Part shown: piece by piece, positions 51,011-60,619 of the stretch
Position numbering within the stretch: position 1 is the stretch's first letter
Layout of the letters: every line of letters starts with the position of its first letter
Source: Chryseobacterium sp. CH25
Lineage (GTDB): Bacteria; Bacteroidota; Bacteroidia; Flavobacteriales; Weeksellaceae
Direction of reading: 5' to 3'
DNA length: 64,000 nucleotides
Assembly: GCF_004119455.1 (NCBI RefSeq)
Contig: NZ_NRQT01000007.1
Span: 124,001 to 188,000, forward strand
The notes under the pieces: model-generated
Databases searched by the model: none
What the model was told of the DNA's origin: nothing
What the model saw: only the letters and a program-made list of their open reading frames with translations
Translations under genes and position numbers: made by a program

Positions 51011-51234
51011 AACCTTTAACACTTTTGGAAGTTGGTGACCTCACTGGACTGGTAGTTATGATTGTTGGTATGATAATTATCGGGGCTCTGTTTTTTTCAA
51101 TTATTGTCACCTTTATTGTGAAGCTGATCTATGAAAGTAAGGATAACAGAAAATTCAGCAGAAAACAGTTTATACAGACTTTTGTTATTTGTTTATTGAT
51201 CTGTGGTCTGATCAGCGGATACATCTGTGGATAA
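51007..51234 (+). CDS. Small two-helix membrane protein of the Lgt-like/radical SAM operon
   Basis: A 75-residue protein with hydrophobic segments at about 11-37 and 57-73 joined by a basic loop (YESKDNRKFSRKQ). I do not recognise it. The ATGA overlap with the Lgt-like gene and the 18 bp to the radical SAM gene place it inside the operon. It may be a membrane anchor or helper for one of the two enzymes. Confidence 0.65.
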   Translation: MKPLTLLEVGDLTGLVVMIVGMIIIGALFFSIIVTFIVKLIYESKDNRKFSRKQFIQTFVICLLICGLISGYICG

Positions 51235-51252
51235 GCATTTTAAAAACTAATT

Positions 51253-52656
51253 ATGCCAGTAAGAAACTATACCTATTACGATTATACAATAAGTCTTTGC
51301 CCGGAATGCCTTAAAAGGGTAGGAGCGAAGATCATCATAGAAGATGAAGCTGTTTTCATGACCAAAAGATGTCCGGATCATGGTTTTTTCAAAACAAAAA
51401 TTGCTTCAGATGTTCATTATTACAAGAACATAAGAAATTATAACAAAGCTTCGGAAATGCCTCTTCATTTCGGAACAGATGTAGAGTATGGGTGTCCATA
51501 TGACTGTGGCCTTTGTGTAGATCATGAGCAACACAGCTGTCTTTCCATTGTAGAAGTTACAGATCGTTGCAATCTCACCTGTCCAACCTGTTATGCAATG
51601 TCTTCTCCACATTATGGAAGTCATAGGAGTTTAGAGGAGATTGAGGCTATGTTTGATGTGATTGTTAAAAATGAAGGAGAACCGGATGTTGTTCAGATCA
51701 GTGGAGGAGAACCAACTATTCATCCCGAATTCTTTAAAATTATGGACATTGCAAAGTCAAAGCCCATTAAACATTTAATGTTGAATACCAACGGGATAAG
51801 AATTGCTAACGATCCTGGTTTTGCAGAAAAGCTGGCCACTTATGCTCCGGAATTTGAGGTGTATCTTCAGTTTGACTCATTTAAACCTGAAGTTCTGGAA
51901 GATTTCAGAGGAAAAGATCTTACCTCTGTAAGAATGAAAGCTTTAGAAAAACTGAATGAGCTGAACCTTTCTACCACCTTAGTAATTGTTCTTCAAAAAG
52001 ATAAAAACATTGATGAAATTGGAAAGATCATCGAATTCGCTCTAAAACAGAAATGTGTAAGAGGAATTACCTTCCAGCCTGTAGAAATTGCAGGAAGAAA
52101 CAGGGAAGATTCTGCTCATGAGAAAATCACTTTAACGGAAGTAAGACAGGAAATTCTGAATCAGTTTCCACTTTTAAATTCAGATGATATTATTCCGGTT
52201 CCGTGTAATCCGGATGCTCTGGCAATGGGATATATTTTAAAACTTCAGGGAGAAATTATTCCTTTAACCCGATATATCAACCCTGCTGATCTTCTGAATA
52301 ACGAATCTAAAAATACCATTGTTTACGAACAGGATGCGGGACTTCATATGCAGTTACTGGACATCTTCAGTACAGGAATTTCTGTTGATAAAGTAAAACC
52401 TAAGGTTAATCAGTTACTTTGTTGTCTACCTGAAGTGTGTGCGCCGGATTTGGATTACGATAATCTGTTTAGAATTATCATTATGAACTTTATGGATGCT
52501 CATGATTTTGATGTAAGAGCAGTGAAGAAATCCTGTGTTCATATCGTCAATAAAGACCTGAAATTAATTCCATTTGAAACCATGAACCTTTTCTACCGCG
52601 ATGATAAGAAAAGCTATCTGGAAGAACTGAGGAAAGAAGACAAGGTGCTATTTTAA
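51253..52656 (+). CDS. Radical SAM protein of the MJ0619/tetraether synthase-like family
   Basis: A 467-residue protein. The radical SAM cluster motif is CNLTCPTC at about 106-113 (CxxxCxxC) within VEVTDRCNLTCPTCYAM; ISGGEPT follows. Upstream are further cysteine groups, LCPECLKR at about 16-23 and YGCPYDCGLCVDHEQHSC at about 79-96, and late ones around LLCCLPEVC and KKSC. Several extra iron-sulfur sites with the CPxxCGLCxxH pattern are typical of the MJ0619 family, to which archaeal tetraether synthase Tes belongs. Tes joins lipid tails by C-C bonds. With the Lgt-like partner, a role in modifying membrane lipids or lipoproteins is plausible, but inferred. Confidence 0.85.
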   Translation: MPVRNYTYYDYTISLCPECLKRVGAKIIIEDEAVFMTKRCPDHGFFKTKIASDVHYYKNIRNYNKASEMPLHFGTDVEYGCPYDCGLCVDHEQHSCLSIVEVTDRCNLTCPTCYAMSSPHYGSHRSLEEIEAMFDVIVKNEGEPDVVQISGGEPTIHPEFFKIMDIAKSKPIKHLMLNTNGIRIANDPGFAEKLATYAPEFEVYLQFDSFKPEVLEDFRGKDLTSVRMKALEKLNELNLSTTLVIVLQKDKNIDEIGKIIEFALKQKCVRGITFQPVEIAGRNREDSAHEKITLTEVRQEILNQFPLLNSDDIIPVPCNPDALAMGYILKLQGEIIPLTRYINPADLLNNESKNTIVYEQDAGLHMQLLDIFSTGISVDKVKPKVNQLLCCLPEVCAPDLDYDNLFRIIIMNFMDAHDFDVRAVKKSCVHIVNKDLKLIPFETMNLFYRDDKKSYLEELRKEDKVLF

Positions 52657-52740
52657 CACAGAAATAAATTAGTATTTCTAACCAATCTTAAACATAATCA
52701 TCTGTGTTAATCTGCGAAAATCTGCGAGAGATAAAAAAAC

Positions 52741-52774
52741 AAAAAGCGTGAAATCATTAAATTTCACGCTTTTC
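52741..52774. terminator. Bidirectional terminator between the radical SAM gene and surE
   Basis: AAAAGCGTGAAAT and ATTTCACGCTTTT form a long stem with flanking A and T runs. It serves both convergent genes. The TGTGTTAATCTGCGAAAATC phrase just before it (52702-52729) is repeat-like. Confidence 0.85.
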
Positions 52775-52792
52775 TATCTTTAAATAAAAGGA

Positions 52793-53581
52793 TTATTTAG
52801 ATTCCTTTACGACATCAAAAGCCATTACTTCTTCCAATGTTTTCATATACTCGTAGGCTGTAAGATCAAATTTTACAGGGACAATTGAGATATATCCGTT
52901 CGCTAGCGCAGTTTCATCAGCATCTTCAGACTCATCCATATTGTTGAAGTAACCTGTTAGCCAGTAATACTTTTTCCCGTGTGGATTTACTCTTTCATCA
53001 AAGCTTTCTTCCCATTTGGCATTAGCCTGTTTGCAGACTTTTATGCCTTTTATTTCTGATGCAGGAAGTTTTGGGATGTTCACATTCAGAACAATTCCTT
53101 TTGGCATTGGGTTTTCAAGAGTTCTTCTTACAATATTCTGAATAAATTCTTTAGCCTGGGTAAAATCTGCTTCCCAGCTGAAATCCAGTAATGAGAATCC
53201 AATGGCAGGAATTCCTTCTACCCCCGCTTCTACAGCAGCAGACATCGTCCCTGAGTAAATCACATTAATGGATGAGTTGGCACCATGATTAATCCCTGAA
53301 ACTACAATGTCTGGTCTTCTTGTCAAAATTTTATCAAGAGCCATTTTTACACAGTCAACAGGAGTTCCACTGCATGAATAATCTGTCTGCGGACCATCAA
53401 GAGTAACTTCTTCGTAACTTAAAGTAGAGTTAATGGTGATAGCGTGGCCTTTACCACTTTGAGGAGAGTTAGGGGCTACCACAATTACTTCTCCGATTTC
53501 GTTCATAAAACTGATCAAATTTCTGATACCAGGAGCTGTAATTCCATCATCATTAGTAACCAGAATAAGCGGTCTTTCCAT
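52793..53581 (-). CDS. surE: 5'/3'-nucleotidase SurE
   Basis: A 262-residue protein with VTNDDGITAPGI (metal-binding Asp pair at about 8-19), VVAPNSPQSGKGHAIT, CSGTPVDCVKMAL, VSGINHGANSS and YSGTMSAAVEA, the SurE blocks. It removes phosphate from nucleoside monophosphates and short polyphosphates, and is linked to stationary-phase survival. Monocistronic as far as visible. Confidence 0.96.
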   Translation of the reverse strand: MERPLILVTNDDGITAPGIRNLISFMNEIGEVIVVAPNSPQSGKGHAITINSTLSYEEVTLDGPQTDYSCSGTPVDCVKMALDKILTRRPDIVVSGINHGANSSINVIYSGTMSAAVEAGVEGIPAIGFSLLDFSWEADFTQAKEFIQNIVRRTLENPMPKGIVLNVNIPKLPASEIKGIKVCKQANAKWEESFDERVNPHGKKYYWLTGYFNNMDESEDADETALANGYISIVPVKFDLTAYEYMKTLEEVMAFDVVKESK

Positions 53582-53708
53582 ATATTATCTTAATTTTTTA
53601 TACAAATAGAGTACAATCTGTTCATTTGAGAATTGAACAAAAAGAATTTTCAACACATCAAATGTAGTTAAAAATAAGACGCAATAAAACAGGAGAGTGG
53701 CCATTCGG

Positions 53709-53975
53709 TCATTTAATTTCTGAAACAAATATCCTGTATTTTAGCAAGAAAAGGAGGCTGAACAGAGGAAAAAGAAGCTGTTGGCCGTTCAAATTACTAT
53801 TGAATTTTAGCATAATTTTATCATCTTCCAAAGAATATTTAACATTGAATCCAACCCATGGAATATTGTTAACTTCTATGATCTTTTTAAAGATGATAGA
53901 AAGCCTCATATCACTATATATTTCAAGATCAGGAAATGTTCCGGAAGTAAAAGATGATCTTTTGATTGAATAAAA
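53709..53975 (-). other. Open frame without identifiable start, possible gene remnant
   Basis: The gap 53582-54098 contains one frame that reads protein-like over about 90 codons: HSFKNFYSIKRSSFTSG, then FPDLEIYSDMRLSIIFKKII, then WVGFNVKYSLEDDKIMLKFN, ending after LKYRIFVSEIK. The first ATG gives only 66 residues, and the coding-like sequence clearly runs upstream of it without another start. I do not recognise it. It may be the tail of a gene lost by deletion, a short real gene with an unusual start, or chance. The rest of the gap is AT-rich. Confidence 0.3.
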
Positions 53976-54098
53976 ATTCTTAAAACTGTGCGATATTTGT
54001 AAATAAGGTATTAAATTTGATCGTTTGTAACAGTCTGCAAATTATTGCTACTTATTACAATACTTATTTTTCAAAAAATTAATAAATAAAGACAGTTT

Positions 54099-56228
54099 AT
54101 GTGGAAAAATTTCAAACTGAATAAATTTTTACTACTGATTCCATTAACCAGTCTAATGTTTTGCTTCAACTCGCCGAAGAACGATGATGAAAAGATGCAG
54201 ACAATAATGGTGAGCGTAAAAAACACTCTTTCTTACCTGCATTATAGTCCGAAGCCTATCAATGATGCCTACTCAAAAGATGTCTATAAGCACTATTTCG
54301 AATTGGTAGACCCTGCCAAAAGATATTTCCTGCAGTCTGATATGGATGAATTCAGCAAGCATGAAACAAAGCTTGATGATTATATCAACCAGGGTGATCT
54401 GAGTTTCTATAAACTTACGATTGACAGACTTTACCAGAGAGTAGATGAAATTGATAAAATTACTCAGGATATTTTCAGTAAGCCTATTAATCTTCAGGAA
54501 GAAGAAACTCTTACTCTTGAGCCTAAGCTTAAAAAAGTACCTGCTAATAAGCAGGAGCAGTATAATGAATGGAAAAAATTCATCAAATACAATATCCTTC
54601 AGGAAGTTGAATCGATGAACAGTAAAGAAGAAGCTCAGAAAGAGAAAAAAGACTCTGTTCAGAAATACAAGCTAAATGATACTATCAAGCTTAAAGTTCT
54701 TACTCAGGATGAGAAGATCAAAAAAGCTACAGATGAGGTTAAAGATCTTGTAAAAGAAACCTTTACCAGATTCAAAAAGAGAAAGAAAATGGATTGGTTT
54801 ACAGTGTATATGAATGCGTATACTGAAGTATTTGATCCGCATACTAACTATTATTCTCCAAAAGATAAGGAAGATTTTGATACTCAGTTCACCGGAAAAG
54901 TAATTGGTATTGGTGCATTGATCCAAGAGAAAAAAGGGAACCTTTATCTTGGGGCTCTTACCATTGGTGCTCCGGCATGGAAATCTAAGCAGCTTTCCGA
55001 AGGAGATAAGATCCTGAAAGTAAAATCTAAACCAAAAGATGATGCTGTAAATGTGGTAGGAATGCTTTCTGACGAAGCGGTAAGATTAATCAGAGGGGAA
55101 AAGGGAACACCTGTTACCTTAACCGTTCAGAAAAAAGACGGTACTATTAAAGATGTAACGATGATTCGTGAAGAGGTTGCTATTGAAGATACTTTTGCAA
55201 GAAGTATTGTAGTCAATGCTCCGAACGGTAAAAAATATGGATTTATCAACCTTCCAAGTTTTAATGCTGATTTTGAAAATTCAAAAGGAAGAAATGCTTC
55301 TGATGATATTAAAAATGAGATTGTAAAGCTTAAAGGGCAGAATATTGAAGGAATTATCCTTGATCTTAGAAACAATGGTGGTGGTTCTTTAACGGAAGTA
55401 GGGGATATTATGGGACTTTTCATGGAGGCTGGGCCTTATGTACAGGTGAAAGATGGAAATGGAAAAATACAGACCCTAAAGAACAAAAATGAAACTCCTA
55501 TCTGGACAGGTCCGCTTGTGATTATGCAAAACGAACTTTCTGCATCGGCTTCTGAGATCCTTGCAGGGGTGATGCAGGATAATGGAAGAGCGGTAGTGAT
55601 TGGATCTCCACAATCTTTCGGAAAAGGTACCGTTCAGACTTTTGTTGACCTGAACAGATTCCTGAATACAGAAGATGATTTCGGATCTTTAAAACTTACT
55701 ATCCAGAAGTTCTACAGAATTACAGGAGAATCTACACAGAGAAAAGGAATTGTTTCGGATATTCAGATGAAAGATTTCTTTACATATGCTGAAGTAGGTG
55801 AGCGTTATGATGATTTTGCGCTGGCTTGGGATAAAATTCCGGCTACCAAATTCGAAAAACTGAACTACTTTAATATTCAGGCTCTTGAAAAAGCAAGTGC
55901 AGACAGAATGGCTAAGAATAAGAATTACCAGCTTCTGTTAGAATCAGCTCAATGGAGAGAAAAACTGGATAAAGAAGAAAATATTACGCTGAACATCAAT
56001 AAATTCAATGATGTCATGAAGCACAGAAAATCTCAGATTGAAAAGTTCAAAGTACTGACTAAATTTGAAAACGGACTTCAGTTTATCATGTATCCAAGCG
56101 AGATTGAAAGAGAGAAAAAAGATGAAGCTTTCAAAAAGAAATCTGAAATGTGGATCAAGAATCTTAAAAAGGATCTTTACCTGCAGGAAGCAATGAATAT
56201 TGTATCAGAAATGGGAGTTAAATCATAA
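54099..56228 (+). CDS. Carboxy-terminal (tail-specific) processing protease, S41 family
   Basis: A 709-residue exported protein: hydrophobic signal (about 8-24), an N-terminal TSP/NlpI-interaction-like domain with MKKYFLQSDMDEF-like segments (RYFLQSDMDEF), a PDZ domain (GIGALIQEKKGNLYLGAL), and the S41 catalytic block NELSASASEILAGVMQDNGR (nucleophile Ser) followed by QSFGKGTVQ (catalytic Lys). The C-terminal 150 residues are the DUF3340 helical domain. Such proteases act in the periplasm on proteins with nonpolar C-termini and on murein hydrolases. Monocistronic. Confidence 0.93.
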   Translation: MWKNFKLNKFLLLIPLTSLMFCFNSPKNDDEKMQTIMVSVKNTLSYLHYSPKPINDAYSKDVYKHYFELVDPAKRYFLQSDMDEFSKHETKLDDYINQGDLSFYKLTIDRLYQRVDEIDKITQDIFSKPINLQEEETLTLEPKLKKVPANKQEQYNEWKKFIKYNILQEVESMNSKEEAQKEKKDSVQKYKLNDTIKLKVLTQDEKIKKATDEVKDLVKETFTRFKKRKKMDWFTVYMNAYTEVFDPHTNYYSPKDKEDFDTQFTGKVIGIGALIQEKKGNLYLGALTIGAPAWKSKQLSEGDKILKVKSKPKDDAVNVVGMLSDEAVRLIRGEKGTPVTLTVQKKDGTIKDVTMIREEVAIEDTFARSIVVNAPNGKKYGFINLPSFNADFENSKGRNASDDIKNEIVKLKGQNIEGIILDLRNNGGGSLTEVGDIMGLFMEAGPYVQVKDGNGKIQTLKNKNETPIWTGPLVIMQNELSASASEILAGVMQDNGRAVVIGSPQSFGKGTVQTFVDLNRFLNTEDDFGSLKLTIQKFYRITGESTQRKGIVSDIQMKDFFTYAEVGERYDDFALAWDKIPATKFEKLNYFNIQALEKASADRMAKNKNYQLLLESAQWREKLDKEENITLNINKFNDVMKHRKSQIEKFKVLTKFENGLQFIMYPSEIEREKKDEAFKKKSEMWIKNLKKDLYLQEAMNIVSEMGVKS

Positions 56229-56232
56229 ACAT

Positions 56233-56265
56233 AAAAAACCGATAATGAAAATTATCGGTTTTTTT
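56233..56265. terminator. Terminator after the S41 protease gene
   Basis: AAAACCGATAAT and ATTATCGGTTTT with T7; A6 on the other side makes it usable for the convergent sodC gene too. Confidence 0.88.
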
Positions 56266-56282
56266 ATTGTGTAAATAAATGA

Positions 56283-56786
56283 TTACTTAATTTCTACACA
56301 TCCTACTCTTCCGCCTGCATTTCCGGTAGGCTGAGTATGGAAATCATCAGCTGCTGCGTGTACAATAAGACCTTTTCCAATGATGTTTTTAGATTCATCT
56401 GTACAACCCAGACACCATTTATCTGTTTTAAAGGTTAAAACAGCTGTTCCGTTCTGATCAGCTACTAAATTTCCTATATCTCCCATATGGAAATGTTCAG
56501 CTCCCCATTTTCCATGATCGTTCTTAGATGGGTTCCAGTGTCCGCCTGTAGAAGTACCGTCTGCTGCAGAGCAGTCTCCTTTTTCATGAATGTGTACTGC
56601 ATGGATTCCAGGAGTAAGATTCGTTACATTCAGCTTCATGATGACATCATTTCCCTGTTGGGTAAACTTTGCTGTTCCCCCTGTCTGTGTTCCGCTTTTG
56701 GCATTTACGGCATACGTATTTGTAGTTCCGCATGAAGTTGCCAACAATGCAAATCCTGCCAATAATGCTAGTGTTTGTACTTTCAT
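56283..56786 (-). CDS. sodC: Cu-Zn superoxide dismutase, lipoprotein
   Basis: A 167-residue protein with a lipoprotein signal ending LLATSC (Cys 19). The copper and zinc ligands are visible as HAVHIHEKGDC, GGHWNPSKNDHG, AEHFHMGDIGN and the last His in IVHAAADDF; the disulfide cysteines are in KGDCS and RVGCVEIK. An extra CLGC pair at about 124-127 (DKWCLGC) is not part of the standard fold. It disposes of superoxide in the periplasm. Convergent with the protease gene. Confidence 0.95.
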   Translation of the reverse strand: MKVQTLALLAGFALLATSCGTTNTYAVNAKSGTQTGGTAKFTQQGNDVIMKLNVTNLTPGIHAVHIHEKGDCSAADGTSTGGHWNPSKNDHGKWGAEHFHMGDIGNLVADQNGTAVLTFKTDKWCLGCTDESKNIIGKGLIVHAAADDFHTQPTGNAGGRVGCVEIK

Positions 56787-57154
56787 TTTTAAATGATTTA
56801 TAGTGATATTTAGGATAAAATTAAAAAAGATTTTCCAGAATACTTTATGATTACAGCCTTTTTTCTAAAAGAATATCTCATTGCACACTTTAATTTTGGT
56901 CTGTATAACCTCAGAATGTGTAGGTTTACCTTCAGTAGTATTTAAGGTTAAAAGGCACTAAAAAATGCTTATTTTTATCTTTTCAAGGAAGAAGTCATAT
57001 TTATCTTTTAAGTCAATACAATACATTTGATTTACACTGGAGGAGACCCTCATTTATTCAGAGAGTCTCATAAAATCGGTTGGAAATCTATTTATTCTTA
57101 GCTCCCTAAAAAATATTTAGCAAGAACAGACAATATAAATGCATTTAGGATCAA
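56787..57154. other. Intergenic gap between sodC and the AraC-type regulator
   Basis: No gene seen. A TAnnTTTG element (TACATTTG, about 57021-57028) is followed by a short hairpin (GAGACCCTC and GAGAGTCTC, about 57045-57071). They could mark a small unannotated transcript, but the evidence is thin. Confidence 0.3.
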
Positions 57155-57162
57155 TACCTTTG
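57155..57162 (+). promoter_or_regulatory. -7 promoter element of the AraC-type gene
   Basis: TACCTTTG matches TAnnTTTG and lies 19 bp upstream of the TTG start codon at 57182, giving a very short leader. Confidence 0.5.
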
Positions 57163-57181
57163 TGATTCTACACCTTTTATT

Positions 57182-58084
57182 TTGGAAGAATACAAAAAAC
57201 GGATTGTAAAAACCATACAATATATCGATACAAACCTTGACGCTGATCTCTCTCTGGAAAAAATTGCAGAGATAAGTGCCTATTCGCCTTTTCATTTTCA
57301 CAGAATATTCAAGCTTGTCACAGGAGAAACCCTTCAGAATTATATTATCAGAAGGAAAATAGAAAAAAGTGCTTTTCTTCTGGCTGTCCATAAGAATATG
57401 GAGATGAAAGAAATCTACTTTGATCTTGGCTTTTCAAATCCTTCTGTTTTCAGCAAAACCTTTAAAAAATACTACGGATTACCACCTTCCGAATTTCGTA
57501 AAACAGCACCCAAATCATTTCACAAGATTTTACAAACACAAAGCAAGAACGGACAAATTGATACAGTTTTCAGCCAATACATTTGTACTATTGAAAACCT
57601 ATTAAATTGGACAACAATGAATTTAAAAATTGAAGTAAAAGAAATGCCGGAAATGAATCTGGCAGCAGTAATGAGCCTTGGTATTGCCGGGGTAGAACCT
57701 TCTTACAATGTACTCATTGACTGGGCAAAAAAGAAACATCTGTTTCCCAAAGAAGATGTAAAAATGATCTCCGTGTACCATGACAGCTTTAAAGTAACAC
57801 CGCCGGATAAAGTAAGAATCCATGCCTGTATGCTATTGGATGAAAAACTGGAAGAACCAACTGGGGAAGTATTTTCGGAAACCATAGAAGCCGGAAAATT
57901 TATTGTAGGAAGTGGTGAAGTTACCCTCAATGATTTCGAGCAATGTTGGGTGTCATTATTCTTATGGATGAATGAACATAACTATTCTACGAGAAGAACC
58001 TTCCCGTTTGAGATCTATCATTCCAACTTTAAAGAACATCCTGAAGGAAAAATGATGGTGGATTTCTGTATCCCGATTCAGTAA
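57182..58084 (+). CDS. AraC-family regulator with GyrI-like effector domain
   Basis: A 300-residue protein. The N-terminal double helix-turn-helix (about 5-105) has LEKIAEISAYSPFHFHRIFK and DLGFSNPSVFSKTFKKYYGL, both typical of AraC/MarA-SoxS-Rob regulators. The C-terminal half (about 140-300, from LKIEVKEMPEMNLAAVMSLG) is a GyrI-like/AraC_E_bind small-molecule-binding domain. The layout matches Rob/BmrR-type drug- or stress-responsive regulators. The start codon is TTG (GAAGAATACAAA follows). No target gene is obvious; the downstream gene is on the same strand after a 240-bp gap. Confidence 0.9.
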   Translation: MEEYKKRIVKTIQYIDTNLDADLSLEKIAEISAYSPFHFHRIFKLVTGETLQNYIIRRKIEKSAFLLAVHKNMEMKEIYFDLGFSNPSVFSKTFKKYYGLPPSEFRKTAPKSFHKILQTQSKNGQIDTVFSQYICTIENLLNWTTMNLKIEVKEMPEMNLAAVMSLGIAGVEPSYNVLIDWAKKKHLFPKEDVKMISVYHDSFKVTPPDKVRIHACMLLDEKLEEPTGEVFSETIEAGKFIVGSGEVTLNDFEQCWVSLFLWMNEHNYSTRRTFPFEIYHSNFKEHPEGKMMVDFCIPIQ

Positions 58085-58250
58085 TTAAATTCTGGCAGGA
58101 AGCCTGAAGCTGGGAGATGGAAGTCATGAAGGTCATAAAGAATAAGAACCTGCCTTTTAAAATCAATGGATTGGGTAGGGGATATCAGTAACTATAACTA
58201 AGAGTAACTTCTAACTTTCTTTCTTCCAGCCTTTTTACCATTCAGTAACA
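58085..58250. repeat. Purine-rich repeat-like intergenic segment
   Basis: GGAAGCCTGAAGCTGGGAGA, GGAAGTCATGAAGGTCAT and the complementary TTTCTTCCAGC near the right end recall a dispersed intergenic repeat type of Chryseobacterium. Partial self-complementarity (GAAGCTGG with CCAGC) would allow a hairpin. No gene is seen. Confidence 0.4.
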
Positions 58251-58324
58251 AAAGTATGCCCTTCAGTAATAATTTTTTACAGAAGGGCATTTATCATCTT
58301 ATTTTTGATCCAGAAATAATAACC

Positions 58325-60571
58325 ATGAAAGCACAAGGACATAAAATACTTCTTCTGATGGCATTCGTTGCCTTTACACTTGGATATTCTCAGATAAAGG
58401 TCTCAGGTAGAGTTACTTATAAAAAAAAAGGTGTAGGCGAAGTAAATGTTACGTTAAAAAACACCTATGATGGAGCTACTACCGATGCTCAAGGGAATTT
58501 CTCATTTGAAACGCCTGAAAAAGGAAGCCATCAGATTACTTTTACCCATCCCAAATATGAAGAGGTGGAAAAAGTGATTAACATTGATAATGAAAATATT
58601 ATTGTCAATGTGGATCTTAAAGAACAGATCAGTGAAATAGATGCTGTAGTGGTTTCTGCAGGTTCTATTGAAGCCAGCGATAGAAAGAGAGCAACTGCAT
58701 TATTGAGCCCCATTGATATTTATACTACAGCGGGATCTGATGGACAGATATCATCTGCTTTAACATATTTGCCGGGTGTTCAGAAAGTAGGAGAATCCGG
58801 AGGACTATTCATTAGAGGAGGTACAGGTGCTGAATCTAAAATTTTTATGGATGGAAGTCTTATCAATAACTATTTTTCTAACTCTGTCCCTGGAATTGCA
58901 GGAAGAGACCAGTTCAACACTTCACTTTTCAAAGGGAATATATTTTCCAGTGGTGGATATTCTGCATTGTATGGGCAGGCTCTTTCTGGAGTATTGATGC
59001 TGGAAAGTGTAGATCTGCCGGATCAAAGCTCATATAATTTAGGCGTTTCTCCTATCTTTTTAGATGCAGGATTTCAAAAATTAGGAGCTCAGAAAAACTA
59101 TTCCTTTGGAGCTTCAGCCGGGTATTCTCTTTTAAGTTTAATGCAGAAGGTTTTTAATTTTAATACTGATTTTATTGATGCTCCTCAGGGATTCAACAGT
59201 GATTTTAACTTTAGATTTAAAACAAAATCCGGGGGCTTTTTTAAATATTACGGAATGTATAATTCCAATAAAATGGGAGTAAAGACAGAAAGTCTGGAAC
59301 CTGAATATGAGTTCGGATTAGTAAGATTAAAAGGAAAAACTACTTATCACAACCTGTCTTTCAAGCAAAAATTCGGAAAATACCTTCTCAATGTAAGTGG
59401 TTCCTATTCCTATAATAAGTCCGATCTTAATTTTTCTACAGAAACCAACGGAGTGGAAAGTGGTAGCAGCAGGTTGCTGAATTACGGAAACTATATTAAT
59501 TTTAAAACTGTTCTTGAAAGAAAAATTAACAGAATCAGTGCTTTGAGAGGAGGTTTTGAACTGAACAACACGGATGAAAACCTGAACTTTAGAAGTATTC
59601 TGAAAAATTATAAAGACTTGATTTCCTCTGCATTCATAGAAACAGATCTTGGATTCAGCAATGCACTGTCTGCAAAGGTCGGTTTGAGAGCAGAAAATTC
59701 ATCTTATCTGGGGAAAAGTAATATAGCACCCCGCTTTGCACTGGCATACCGCCTTGCAGATCAATGGACAGCTAATGTAGCCTACGGAATTTTCTATCAG
59801 AATCCTGAAAGTAAATACATTAACGGACCTGCAAATCTTGATTTTCAAAAATCACAACACTATATTTTTCAGCTTCAAAGGAGTTCGGAAGGAAGGAGTC
59901 TGCGTTTTGAGGCCTTTTATAAAAAATACGATCAGCTGATTAAAACATTTAATATCCTTCCTGGAAAAGAACAGAATCAACAGGTTCAGACCGCTCTGAA
60001 TAATGATGGCTATGGCTATGCAAAAGGGCTGGAGCTATTCTGGAGAGACAATAAAAAAACATTTAAAAATATAGATTACTGGTTAACGTACTCATTTCTG
60101 GATTCAAAAAGAGATTTTATCAATTATCCGGCAAGTTTAAAACCAGGATTTGCGGCAGAACACACACTTTCTGCAGTTGTTAAAAGATTTATTCCGGAAT
60201 GGAAGCTGGGAGTAAACTTATCCTATACCTATGCTAAAGGCCGCCCATACTATGATATTGCCACTGAAATTAAAAATGGAGAAGCAATTAATTATACCAG
60301 AAATGAAGGAAGATTAAAGGATTACAACGCTTTAAATATCAGTTTCAATTATCTTCCTGCAATAGGAAAAAAAGAGGCAAAAGCATTTCCTGTATTTGTA
60401 TTAAGTGTTTCCAATGTTCTTGGATCTAAAAATATATACGGATATAACTTTTCAGCAAACGGATCAAAAAGCTCAGCTGTAGTTCCGCCAGTCAATACCT
60501 TTGTTTTTATAGGAGCTTTTATAAGTTTTGGAGTAGATAAAACAGAGGATGTGATAAATAATAATTTATAA
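58325..60571 (+). CDS. TonB-dependent outer membrane receptor
   Basis: With the ATG at 58325 the protein is about 748 residues and has a clean signal peptide (MKAQGHKILLLMAFVAFTLG); an upstream ATG at 58256 adds 23 residues that hide the signal. A carboxypeptidase-regulatory-like beta domain (VSGRVTYKKKGVGEVNVTLK region) precedes the plug (LPGVQKVGESGGLFIRGG) and a C-terminal beta barrel. It imports a ligand, unknown here, through the outer membrane with TonB energy. No SusD partner follows; a small secreted protein gene lies 48 bp downstream. Confidence 0.9.
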   Translation: MKAQGHKILLLMAFVAFTLGYSQIKVSGRVTYKKKGVGEVNVTLKNTYDGATTDAQGNFSFETPEKGSHQITFTHPKYEEVEKVINIDNENIIVNVDLKEQISEIDAVVVSAGSIEASDRKRATALLSPIDIYTTAGSDGQISSALTYLPGVQKVGESGGLFIRGGTGAESKIFMDGSLINNYFSNSVPGIAGRDQFNTSLFKGNIFSSGGYSALYGQALSGVLMLESVDLPDQSSYNLGVSPIFLDAGFQKLGAQKNYSFGASAGYSLLSLMQKVFNFNTDFIDAPQGFNSDFNFRFKTKSGGFFKYYGMYNSNKMGVKTESLEPEYEFGLVRLKGKTTYHNLSFKQKFGKYLLNVSGSYSYNKSDLNFSTETNGVESGSSRLLNYGNYINFKTVLERKINRISALRGGFELNNTDENLNFRSILKNYKDLISSAFIETDLGFSNALSAKVGLRAENSSYLGKSNIAPRFALAYRLADQWTANVAYGIFYQNPESKYINGPANLDFQKSQHYIFQLQRSSEGRSLRFEAFYKKYDQLIKTFNILPGKEQNQQVQTALNNDGYGYAKGLELFWRDNKKTFKNIDYWLTYSFLDSKRDFINYPASLKPGFAAEHTLSAVVKRFIPEWKLGVNLSYTYAKGRPYYDIATEIKNGEAINYTRNEGRLKDYNALNISFNYLPAIGKKEAKAFPVFVLSVSNVLGSKNIYGYNFSANGSKSSAVVPPVNTFVFIGAFISFGVDKTEDVINNNL

Positions 60572-60619
60572 AAACATAACTTCGAACAAACAATATACTA
60601 ACTTTTAAAATTTGATATC

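Noticed and set aside
58256..58324. Upstream ATG start for the TonB receptor
   Set aside because: It adds 23 residues before a perfect signal peptide; the ATG at 58325 gives the normal N-terminus.
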